The position numbers were made by a program, and so were the translations under genes. This document shows, piece by piece, positions 36,370-43,954 of a stretch of DNA of 64,000 bases. The notes below the pieces were generated by a model. That model worked only from the letters and a program-made list of their open reading frames with translations, was not told the DNA's origin and made no database searches. The stretch's first letter is position 1, and each line of letters begins with the position of its first letter. This DNA is from Streptococcus mitis (lineage in GTDB: Bacteria; Bacillota; Bacilli; Lactobacillales; Streptococcaceae). The DNA lies in the NCBI RefSeq assembly GCF_005144795.1, contig NZ_SWFJ01000002.1, positions 62,001-126,000 of the forward strand, read 5' to 3'.

Positions 36370-36783
36370 TTACCCTCCATTTTTCTCGTCTTCCTTGACT
36401 TTTTCATCTTTTGACTCAATTTCAAACAAGTTTAACCCTAGTTTTATCGCAATGGCTGCATGCAATACATCTTCTTTGATAGCGAAACTCTCATTATCAT
36501 TTTTGAACGATGTCACATACTCAAACAAGGTGGTTTCTGTAATGGCTGTGTTTTCTTTCTTCAAAACTTCCAAAATCATAACAGGTAGCTTCGTACGATC
36601 TTCTTTGGCATTTTTTGATTTAGCCGAATAGTAGGCAACTGCTGCTGGGAGGCTTCCCATTGTAATAGCAGCTCCAAAAGAAGCAATATAGCCTCTAAAC
36701 TCATTTGGAATTGGCTCCGTAAGCTCCTTTTCAATCACCTCAACAGCAATAGGAAGCAACTGATTTATTCTGTTCTTATCCAT
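36370..36783 (-). CDS. cmr5: Type III-B small subunit Cmr5
   Basis: 137 residues from ATG 36783 (AAGGAG 6 nt upstream). It is all-helical in appearance, with the Cmr5 features RGYIASFGAAITMGSLPAAVAYYS. Cmr5 lines the target-RNA groove of the complex. It overlaps cmr4 by 8 nt. Confidence 0.85.
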   Translation of the reverse strand: MDKNRINQLLPIAVEVIEKELTEPIPNEFRGYIASFGAAITMGSLPAAVAYYSAKSKNAKEDRTKLPVMILEVLKKENTAITETTLFEYVTSFKNDNESFAIKEDVLHAAIAIKLGLNLFEIESKDEKVKEDEKNGG

Positions 36784-37477
36784 TGTTTGCTCCTTCTTCA
36801 TTTCCTGAAATCACTTTAATAACCTTGCAAAGTCCATAACCTACAGAAGCATTTGCACCAAACTGGATGATTTTCTCTCTCACCGAATCCGTAAAAATCT
36901 CTAAAAGGTTTTCTGACTCACTGGTTGAAACCACCACTGCAAAATAGAAAATCGACTTGTGGGGCACAACTTCCTCATACCACAAATTAGTTTGTTCTCC
37001 GACCTTATTCCGAGCAATTACTGGTAAACCATATTTTTCAAAGCAAGAATTATCTTGGTCCAGAGTTATCTTCTCATCTCCACCCTTTATATCTGCTATT
37101 GAAACATCTTCTAATTGAAAATTTTTAATCATTTGCTTGAAATCTTTACAGGCTGTTTCTGGAACGTGTATTGAATATGGCTTGTCCCCACCACTTATCG
37201 AACGAATTGGCAGGGCTAGTAGATTCGCGCTAAGAAATTTTAATGCGCCTGAAGTAGTAACCTTACTATTTTCCGAACCGAATATTTCATCAATGTTCGA
37301 TAAGTCATTTTCTTCAAAGAAGGCTCTCAGAGCACCTTTGACACCTGAAGAGTTGATCGTCGGAAATCCCGTCACAACATCTCGCTCCACTTCGTTATCA
37401 ATGATGTTAAAATTAACATCTCCATTTCCTACATGCAAATTTGTTAAACATTCAATGACAAAAATTTTTGATTTCAT
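36776..37477 (-). CDS. cmr4: Type III-B backbone RNase Cmr4
   Basis: 233 residues, somewhat short for Cmr4. It forms the crRNA-bound backbone and cuts target RNA at 6-nt steps. N-terminal LHVGNGD has the His at position 15; an Asp follows at 27, close to the catalytic Asp of studied Cmr4 proteins; then the RAMP loop TGFPTINSSGVKGALR. The C-terminal Gly-rich loop is GANASVGYGLCKV. Strong GGAGT-like ribosome site at ATG 37477. Confidence 0.9.
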   Translation of the reverse strand: MKSKIFVIECLTNLHVGNGDVNFNIIDNEVERDVVTGFPTINSSGVKGALRAFFEENDLSNIDEIFGSENSKVTTSGALKFLSANLLALPIRSISGGDKPYSIHVPETACKDFKQMIKNFQLEDVSIADIKGGDEKITLDQDNSCFEKYGLPVIARNKVGEQTNLWYEEVVPHKSIFYFAVVVSTSESENLLEIFTDSVREKIIQFGANASVGYGLCKVIKVISGNEEGANNG

Positions 37478-37480
37478 TTT

Positions 37481-38761
37481 TTACTCCTTACTTCCTGTAA
37501 TCTTATAAATAGTATTATAACCTGCTGGCTCTAAACCAGTTTTTACCGAAATAGCATCATCACCATAAAAGACGCTCCCTGCCTTATAAAGAAGACTAGA
37601 TCCTTGTAAATCAAGTCCTCTCAGACGATTTTTACTAAGGTCTGTATGAAGCTGGCGAACTAGTTTTTCCTCTAAAATCGCAAAGCCCTTAACATCATCT
37701 AACAGGCACACATCTGATAGGCAGTATTGCCAAGTCTGACCTTGTGGAGTATGCTTCTGGAAATGCTCTGTAATTTCACTTTCTAATTTATCTTCCGATT
37801 CTTGAACGGAAACCTTGAAGAGTGTACCTTTCTGTCCCATTGAGACAAGTCCGTCCGTCAACTGAACACCCTTTTCCACCGTCACATAAACCGCAAATTC
37901 GTAATCTTTCTGCAGCTGATGTACCTCTCGCTTAAATAGACGATCAGCATCAAAATTTTGGGATAGTTTTTCCAATTCTTCTTGAAAGTGATTTTTTCCC
38001 TCTTTGTTATACTTTTCTAACAAATCCATAAAATCATTTATAAACTCGGTTAAACTAAGATTGCTATTCTTGTCTAAATTAAAAACTTCCTGTTTCATTT
38101 CTTCATTCACAAACGACTTACACAATTCTCGAAGATTTTGCTTCAGCTTCCCCAGATCATTCTGCGTAACACGCCTTACACCAGTCGCTACCTTAGTACT
38201 AAATATATCTTCGGCTGCTTCTAAATGACCTGTGTTAATATTGTAATAGCCATCCCCATGCCCTTCTTTAGGATTATATTCCTTAGATTTGGGCAGAGCG
38301 ATTTCACCAAAACTAGTTGGCAGTGTAATTTCTTCCTCTAGTATTATTGGTTCAAACTGATCAATCCCCTCTCTCCCCTGCTTGTTGTTAAAAGGATTTG
38401 GTATGACGACTTCCTTACTATTTTTACGCAAAAAGATTGGAGAGATTTTTTCTAATTTTCCGAAACTTTGTACACCTCCATTTAGAGAAAAGCTCTTCTC
38501 TCCGATTAGAGCTTTGATTTTATCTCGCGTATTCTCATCATACTGAAAATCCTGCTTCAGATCAATCCCATCGCTGACTAAGATAAGATAGCGTATCATC
38601 CCAAAGACTGTGGACTGTTCAGGAACGCGATTAGTGCGGATAAAATAAGGAGCGTATTCATCCTCCGAATAGTTATTTTTACCGACAAAGCTAAAGCGTC
38701 TATCTGAACCAAAAGAATAGTCTCCTAGCGGTCTAAACGTCACAAGATAGTCTGTCATCAC
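37481..38761 (-). CDS. cmr3: Type III-B RAMP protein Cmr3
   Basis: 426 residues (Cas5 group), which holds the crRNA 5' handle and binds Cas10. Recognised by the N-terminus TFRPLGDYSFGSDRRF, NRVPEQSTVFGMIRYLIL and the IFLRKN segment. Its start overlaps the cas10 stop in ATGA behind GGAGG, so translation is coupled. Confidence 0.88.
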   Translation of the reverse strand: MMTDYLVTFRPLGDYSFGSDRRFSFVGKNNYSEDEYAPYFIRTNRVPEQSTVFGMIRYLILVSDGIDLKQDFQYDENTRDKIKALIGEKSFSLNGGVQSFGKLEKISPIFLRKNSKEVVIPNPFNNKQGREGIDQFEPIILEEEITLPTSFGEIALPKSKEYNPKEGHGDGYYNINTGHLEAAEDIFSTKVATGVRRVTQNDLGKLKQNLRELCKSFVNEEMKQEVFNLDKNSNLSLTEFINDFMDLLEKYNKEGKNHFQEELEKLSQNFDADRLFKREVHQLQKDYEFAVYVTVEKGVQLTDGLVSMGQKGTLFKVSVQESEDKLESEITEHFQKHTPQGQTWQYCLSDVCLLDDVKGFAILEEKLVRQLHTDLSKNRLRGLDLQGSSLLYKAGSVFYGDDAISVKTGLEPAGYNTIYKITGSKE

Positions 38762-40395
38762 TTACCTCCCTGCCAAAACTTTACCAAAAATAAAATAGCC
38801 TGCAACTCCTTGGTATAGTATTCTCCTATACTCATATTTCGCTTTGTACAAATTCCATCAACCTTTTCTTTCATATCTACCATATCTTGATATTCTTTCA
38901 AATAGTTGTCATAGAAAAATTCAGCTATTTCTTCCAAATAGTCATGATAGGTCAACTGGTTAGGATTGTTAAAGTTATTTAAAAACCTAGTTTTATATTT
39001 TTGAAAGTCAAATTCATTCTGTGCGGTTTTTTCAAACAACAACTTAAAAATAATTTCGGTATCTTGTAGATTATAGAGGACCGATTCCAGTTCTTGATCG
39101 TTCGTAGTTGCTCGATAGTTTATCAGATTATCAATCATCTCTAACTTCTCGTTTTCTACCATCAATTGAACGGTTTTTCCGCTGTGTTTTACCAACTCTA
39201 TCCCTAGACGATTACCTCCACTGATTTCACTACCATTCGGACGTTTACTGCAACTTTCTTTAGCCTTATAAAGTTGAACTCTAGCTCTTTCCAGCGCTTC
39301 ATATAGAGGATATTTGACATACTGAATAGCAACACCAAAAGACAAGCTGACATTGATGTCATCATCTGGTAGATTTACTTCTTCCAGGCCTTTTTTCAAG
39401 GTTTTTTTGAACATTTCGTCCAATTCACTACATAAGGAGAAAAGAGACTGAACAGGAGCAATAAATAGTAAATCATCCCCACCAGCATAAATAGTCATTC
39501 CCCCATATTTTCCGACAAGTTTAGCCGCTTCACCAGCATAGTCTAAGCAAGCCCTCGAAAAAATATTTATCCTCTCAGACTGTTTAGAGATTTCTACATC
39601 TTTACATAAAGCTCTCAAAAGAGTTCCGACCTTATCCCCATCTGAATTAACGACTGCATAGTATTCGCTTCTGGTCGGTGCTACCTCACCATCAGGGACT
39701 TCTTCAGAGGAGCTTTCCTCTCTCTTTAGAGATAGAGCTATATCTTCTATTGATTTCAATTCAGAAGCGTGGTCTGAGCAGCTTATAACCAACTGACTAT
39801 TTGGTTTGATATCTGTAAATAGCTTACTTTTTTTAATATGAATATTCCGATTGTCTTTCTTACCTGCAAAGAATGGAGCAAATAGATTCTTATCTGTTCT
39901 TCCCTTACCTGCTGCTATTAGCTCCAGCGCATCCAAAGCATCATTCAGTATTATAGCTATGTTATTTCCAGCTTTTCCACTTTTTCCTATAATTTCGTTT
40001 ATAGTTTTTTCATTAAGAATAACAAAATCAATTCTCAGATAATTGTTAATAAAATTCTCAATCTGCCCTGAATTAAACTCTCCGAATTTCTCAGCCATTT
40101 CTTTCTTCACTGCTGAAATTATACTCTGTAATTCTCCCTCAATTACTGTATTATTATCAACTAAAAACAGAATCCGATCATGGTAACGACCAATACCATC
40201 TTCTTGTGGTTTTTGTTTACTATTAGAGTCATAAAACGGTGAAAAAATCTTGACATTTGGAATCTCAACAAGTTTTTCACAGAGTTTCTTTGTCACCGTT
40301 GAGAAAAAATAACTGCCAAACCACAAACCTGCCGGAGAGATCGCCTCTCCAATGGTTTTAAAAATCGGACCTATTGTAATACCTACGTATTTCAT
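38758..40395 (-). CDS. cas10: Cas10/Cmr2 without HD domain
   Basis: 545 residues, much shorter than Cmr2 proteins with an HD nuclease. The protein begins almost at once with the first palm region (GPIFKTIGEAISPAGLWFGSYF) and has no N-terminal HD module. The cyclase elements are intact: VVNSDGDKVGTLLRA (DGD at about 252-254) and YAGGDDLLF (GGDD at 305-308). Upon target RNA binding such proteins make cyclic oligoadenylate or, in a Bacteroides system, SAM-AMP. Without HD it cannot cut DNA itself, so defence should depend on RNA cutting and a downstream effector. Confidence 0.93.
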   Translation of the reverse strand: MKYVGITIGPIFKTIGEAISPAGLWFGSYFFSTVTKKLCEKLVEIPNVKIFSPFYDSNSKQKPQEDGIGRYHDRILFLVDNNTVIEGELQSIISAVKKEMAEKFGEFNSGQIENFINNYLRIDFVILNEKTINEIIGKSGKAGNNIAIILNDALDALELIAAGKGRTDKNLFAPFFAGKKDNRNIHIKKSKLFTDIKPNSQLVISCSDHASELKSIEDIALSLKREESSSEEVPDGEVAPTRSEYYAVVNSDGDKVGTLLRALCKDVEISKQSERINIFSRACLDYAGEAAKLVGKYGGMTIYAGGDDLLFIAPVQSLFSLCSELDEMFKKTLKKGLEEVNLPDDDINVSLSFGVAIQYVKYPLYEALERARVQLYKAKESCSKRPNGSEISGGNRLGIELVKHSGKTVQLMVENEKLEMIDNLINYRATTNDQELESVLYNLQDTEIIFKLLFEKTAQNEFDFQKYKTRFLNNFNNPNQLTYHDYLEEIAEFFYDNYLKEYQDMVDMKEKVDGICTKRNMSIGEYYTKELQAILFLVKFWQGGK

Positions 40396-41607
40396 TTATT
40401 CATCTCCTTTGGTGTGGTATTTATCTATTTGTGGACCTTTGATTTTACCTCGATTTTCGTTATAATATTCAACAGCCTCATCTAGAAAATCTTCTAAACA
40501 AAAGTCATTTAATGCTGGGGTATCTAATTTTAGTTTCTCTGGCTTTTCTTTTGGCTGAATACCATGAATGTGCCCCCTTTTTTTATCAAGTTCATAGGTA
40601 AAAACAAATTCTTTTTCCCATATCCTCTCATCAATTTTTTTAGGAATAATATAAATGATCTTATTAATCACCTTAAATGTTAAAGGAGAAGGGAAACGTT
40701 CGATAGTTTCATCAGCATGTGAAATTTTAATATTCACATCAACTGCACCACCTTTTTGCCTTCTTTGATCCTTAAAAGCAAAGGAAGAAGATAGACCAAG
40801 CAATGCTCTAACGTAACACTCTTTATGGCTATTAATTTTGGGTTCCTGTTTTACTTTGTTTTGATTTGAAGCGTATGGATGATCTATAATTTCTGTTTTT
40901 AAAGCAGTTTTTTCATTTTTTATTTCCTTGTCACTCATATATTTAAACAAAAAGCCTTTTATATATTCTTTATGATTAATCCCTCCTTTAATAATCTTAT
41001 AGAAGTTTTCAATAATCCTAAAAATCTTTTTTATTGCTTCAAACTTAGCTAACTTTTCAACTAGCTTATTACAATCTATCTTATATAATGTTTTTAAGCC
41101 AAACTCTTCCATTAAGATTTTTTCAACATTTTCTTGGTCAACCTGATTATTTTGCTCGGGATTCATTTCGTGATCAATTATAGTAAAACTACCATATCCT
41201 TTTCCTTGCGCAGCTCCAAAATTTGTCACTATGAAAAAGTTTTTGATATGCTTAACTATCAATTTTTGAAGAATAGGATCAAAACAAGTAATGACTATTC
41301 TTGGATTAGTTATGACCATTCTTTTTTGGTCCTTAGCATAATAGAGAGGGATATCAACATCTTCATCTTCTTTGTTTACGTCTATAACCTCTTTCTTTTT
41401 TGCTATAAACTTCATCTTATAAGGTAACAGTTCATAGGTTGCAAGTTCCTCAGGTTCCTTCGTCCAAAGATATTTATCAAATTTTGGCTTCACTTCACTA
41501 GCTCTAAGAGTAGCTCCTTTAGCATTAACACTAGGCTGGAAATGAATAATTGGTGCATGACATTTTAAGTCAAGCTCTAACTTACAATTCCTAAATTCCA
41601 TATCCAT
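40396..41607 (-). CDS. Divergent Cmr1-like RAMP protein
   Basis: 403 residues. First gene after cas6, the position of cmr1 in III-B operons. N-terminal segment HAPIIHFQPSVNAKGATLRASEVKPKFDKYL replaces the usual Cmr1 loop; I recall similar HFQ...ATLRASEVKPKLD strings in Bacteroidetes Cmr loci. Gly-rich FGAAQGKGYGSF is RAMP-like. Middle and C-terminal parts are Lys-rich and unfamiliar. Cmr1 normally sits at the crRNA 3' end with Cmr6. GGAGG precedes ATG 41607. Confidence 0.7.
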   Translation of the reverse strand: MDMEFRNCKLELDLKCHAPIIHFQPSVNAKGATLRASEVKPKFDKYLWTKEPEELATYELLPYKMKFIAKKKEVIDVNKEDEDVDIPLYYAKDQKRMVITNPRIVITCFDPILQKLIVKHIKNFFIVTNFGAAQGKGYGSFTIIDHEMNPEQNNQVDQENVEKILMEEFGLKTLYKIDCNKLVEKLAKFEAIKKIFRIIENFYKIIKGGINHKEYIKGFLFKYMSDKEIKNEKTALKTEIIDHPYASNQNKVKQEPKINSHKECYVRALLGLSSSFAFKDQRRQKGGAVDVNIKISHADETIERFPSPLTFKVINKIIYIIPKKIDERIWEKEFVFTYELDKKRGHIHGIQPKEKPEKLKLDTPALNDFCLEDFLDEAVEYYNENRGKIKGPQIDKYHTKGDE

Positions 41608-41616
41608 TTTATCCTC

Positions 41617-42345
41617 CTATTCTTCAATCACAAACATCCCGAATCCCATTGAATTCTTCTCACCAAGCCCAACTTGATAGAGGAAATCTAACACCTCCGC
41701 ATCTCCTCTTATCTCAAATTCTCCTCTCCAACCTGTTATGAGAAAGTCTTTGTATTTGGTAACAAACTTATTTTTTAAAGAATAATTTATCGGTTCTATA
41801 TCAAATCTACCTGTCGGTACTTTATGATAATAAGCTTGATATTTCCTCTCAAAATTCTCCATGATTCTGCTCTTAAATTCTGTATCAAACGGATTGTAAT
41901 ACAATGTTTTTTTGGTGTCAGCATCTGTAGAACGAACCACCAAGGGAGAAATCATCCGAATCTTATAAGAGGTCCCCGTCAATTTCTTCTCTCCAATTTT
42001 TACATTTAAAATTTTTACAAGGTTCTGCCCAATCCTCAATGTCTCTAGATTCAACAAAGACTCCACAATAGTCAATAAAATGTTTTTGTCAACTGTACGA
42101 ATTTCAAATCGCACCTTATCAAGAAATTCTATTCGTTTTCCGTGGATTTTATATTGACCTCGCAATAACGAAAATGTGAACAGTTTAAAATGTTTATCCT
42201 CTATCTGATAGCCCGTCTCATGAATTTTTCTAGATAGTTTTTCTTTATTATCTAATAGATTATAAATCATCGATTGAAGGAGATAATTATAATTCACTGG
42301 CAAGCTAAACTGATCAATTTTTTTCAGTTCAATCAATAATTGCAT
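41617..42345 (-). CDS. cas6: CRISPR endoribonuclease Cas6
   Basis: 242 residues. Two RAMP-like halves with the Cas6 C-terminal glycine-rich loop GLGEKNSMGFGMFV. It cuts pre-crRNA within the repeats, leaving an 8-nt handle, here ATTGAGAC from the minus strand. First gene of the operon, with AAGGAGG before ATG 42345 and the promoter at 42390-42418. Confidence 0.92.
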   Translation of the reverse strand: MQLLIELKKIDQFSLPVNYNYLLQSMIYNLLDNKEKLSRKIHETGYQIEDKHFKLFTFSLLRGQYKIHGKRIEFLDKVRFEIRTVDKNILLTIVESLLNLETLRIGQNLVKILNVKIGEKKLTGTSYKIRMISPLVVRSTDADTKKTLYYNPFDTEFKSRIMENFERKYQAYYHKVPTGRFDIEPINYSLKNKFVTKYKDFLITGWRGEFEIRGDAEVLDFLYQVGLGEKNSMGFGMFVIEE

Positions 42346-42389
42346 CCTTCTTTCCTCCTTAAATGAATATACAACTTCTTATATTATAA

Positions 42390-42418
42390 ATATTACATGA
42401 TTTTGTAACCGCTGTCAA
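42390..42418 (-). promoter_or_regulatory. cas operon promoter
   Basis: Minus-strand TTGACA (42413-42418), 17 nt, TAATAT (42390-42395), about 45 nt before cas6. Confidence 0.8.
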
Positions 42419-43260
42419 ATCATATTATAACTGTTTCTCAGACTTAACTAACTGTTAGAATCTCTAATCTTCAAATCCATAAATTCAAACAATTTATGTT
42501 GAATTTTGATATAAGAATTTATCGACTATTTTGAGATATTTTACAAAAATCTATCGTTTCAGCATCGCTTTTACAATGATAAAATAGTTAGAGAAGTCTA
42601 TGATTTCGAAATTGAATTTCTTTATCTAAAAGTGAGCAGATAATTTAATCTGAATCATTGCAATTTATAAATTCAGTAATATCAATTTTAAAATTTACTC
42701 TAGTAACATTAGAAATTTTAAGAGAGGGTGTATCTCTTCCCCACTCTTTACCATGGATAAAATTTTTTCAAAATCATCTTTTCGTACAAAACTAGCTGCA
42801 GACAAATTCATATCAAAATTCATACTAGGAATTATTGTGTGCTTTTAAAATAATATAAGTAATCAGTATTACTCTTTGTTCAAACAAAAATAATGAACTT
42901 CTCATTTGTGATTATTAGTGTTCATAGGTCACTCTTAATAAATAATCTAATTATAGACAGTAACAAAAAAATTTCACTTTTTTCCTACTATATCACTGAA
43001 TACACTAATGATAGTAATCTACATTTTCTAAAAGATTAATTAAAATAAATAGCTATCATTTCTTCTAATATATAAAAAAATATTACATATAGTAACTAAA
43101 ATTGAAATAATTAACCTAACCTGTTATTCAAGAAGTTAAGAACATTTAATTTATAAAGTAATAATTTTACTATTTTCAGAAGTGTTCAATTGGTACAAAA
43201 ATGAATTAAAACGTGGTTCAATAAACTTTTATTGAAGAGATTTTAAACTTTTCATTGGAA
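42419..43260. other. AT-rich stretch without an intact gene
   Basis: Visibly richer in A and T than the flanking genes, with stops in all frames. The only coding-like trace is the remnant at 42645-42823. Short promoter-like TGATAAAATAG occurs at about 42579. It looks like a junction of the acquired cas block. Confidence 0.6.
42645..42823 (-). pseudogene. Small frameshifted gene remnant
   Basis: From ATG 42823 the minus strand reads MNFDMNLSAASFVRKDDFEK. After a run of A and T residues the reading shifts frame to HGKEWGRDTPSLKISNVTRV, then NFKIDITEF, ending at TAA 42645-42647. The span is not a multiple of three. No family recognised and no clear ribosome site. Confidence 0.4.
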
Positions 43261-43271
43261 AACAAAAATGA

Positions 43272-43500
43272 TATAATAGATAGTATACTTCCTGATTCTG
43301 TCTAGACTAACAAAAGTAGACAGTAGTGCTAGTTATCGAGTTCCCTATCGGAACCTAGATAGTTTATGTTAGCTATTGTTTTAGTAAACTGATGGGTGAT
43401 AGAAAACGACGTAGAAAGCGAGCTGTCCTCACCAGAAAAGAGGCCGAGGAATCTGAAGCTAAGTGTAGGCTTCATGACTTACATCAAGCTACCTTTTTAA
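43272..43500 (+). ncRNA. Unassigned structured RNA or ybaB leader
   Basis: An extended -10 TGATATAAT ends at 43277. The following 215 nt contains a hairpin GTTCC-CTATC-GGAAC near 43340-43354 within a larger pairing (GCTAG...TTAGC), and ends in GTAG(G)CTT / AAGCTAC with a T run near 43470-43499. A 39-codon frame from about 43392 has no ribosome site. I do not recognise a known RNA family. It could be an attenuator for ybaB or a separate small RNA. Confidence 0.45.
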
Positions 43501-43582
43501 AAGAAAAGTGAACAGATTTGGCTTTTTTAAAATAATAATTCAGTTTCTTATACCTTAATACGAAAGGAATCTTAAAAATAAT

Positions 43583-43882
43583 ATGATGAATATGCAAAAC
43601 ATGATGCGTCAAGCACAAAAACTTCAAAAACAAATGGAACAAAGTCAAGCAGAACTTGCTGCTATGGAGTTTATTGGAAAATCTGCTCAAGACCTTGTCC
43701 AAGCAACCTTAACTGGAGATAAGAAAGTTGTCAGCATTGACTTCAATCCAGCTGTCGTTGACCCAGAAGATCTTGAAACTCTTTCTGATATGACCGTTCA
43801 GGCCATCAACTCTGCTCTTGAACAAATCGATGAAACTACCAAGAAAAAACTGGGTGCTTTCGCTGGGAAATTGCCATTTTAA
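43583..43882 (+). CDS. ybaB: YbaB/EbfC nucleoid-associated protein
   Basis: 99 residues. A Met/Gln-rich helical N-terminus ([19 protein letters not shown]) and a conserved beta sheet ([12 protein letters not shown]) define the family, which forms dimers that bind DNA. AAAGGA lies 14 nt upstream of the first ATG, unusually far; the second ATG is no better. Confidence 0.95.
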   Translation: MMNMQNMMRQAQKLQKQMEQSQAELAAMEFIGKSAQDLVQATLTGDKKVVSIDFNPAVVDPEDLETLSDMTVQAINSALEQIDETTKKKLGAFAGKLPF

Positions 43883-43926
43883 GCATAAGAAAAACAAGCA
43901 TTCAAGAGAATACTTGCCTATCATGG

Positions 43927-43949
43927 GAGGAACAACTGTTCCTCTTTTT
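43927..43949 (+). terminator. ybaB terminator
   Basis: GAGGAAC / GTTCCTC stem with a four-base loop and TTTTT, between convergent ybaB and the glycerophosphodiesterase gene. Confidence 0.85.
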
Positions 43950-43954
43950 GCTTA

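Noticed and set aside
35561..42345. Assignment of the locus as type III-A (Csm)
   Set aside because: Gene order, the Cmr3-, Cmr4- and Cmr5-like sequences and the position of a cmr1-like gene fit III-B; no Csm2- or Csm6-like gene is seen.
43392..43511. 39-codon frame beginning MGDRKRRRKRAV inside the structured RNA
   Set aside because: No Shine-Dalgarno, a start inside likely base-paired sequence, and it overlaps the terminator-like stem. A basic leader peptide cannot be fully excluded.
42419..43560. tRNA or tmRNA in the long intergenic region
   Set aside because: No cloverleaf, TPsiC motif or tmRNA tag sequence could be found on either strand.
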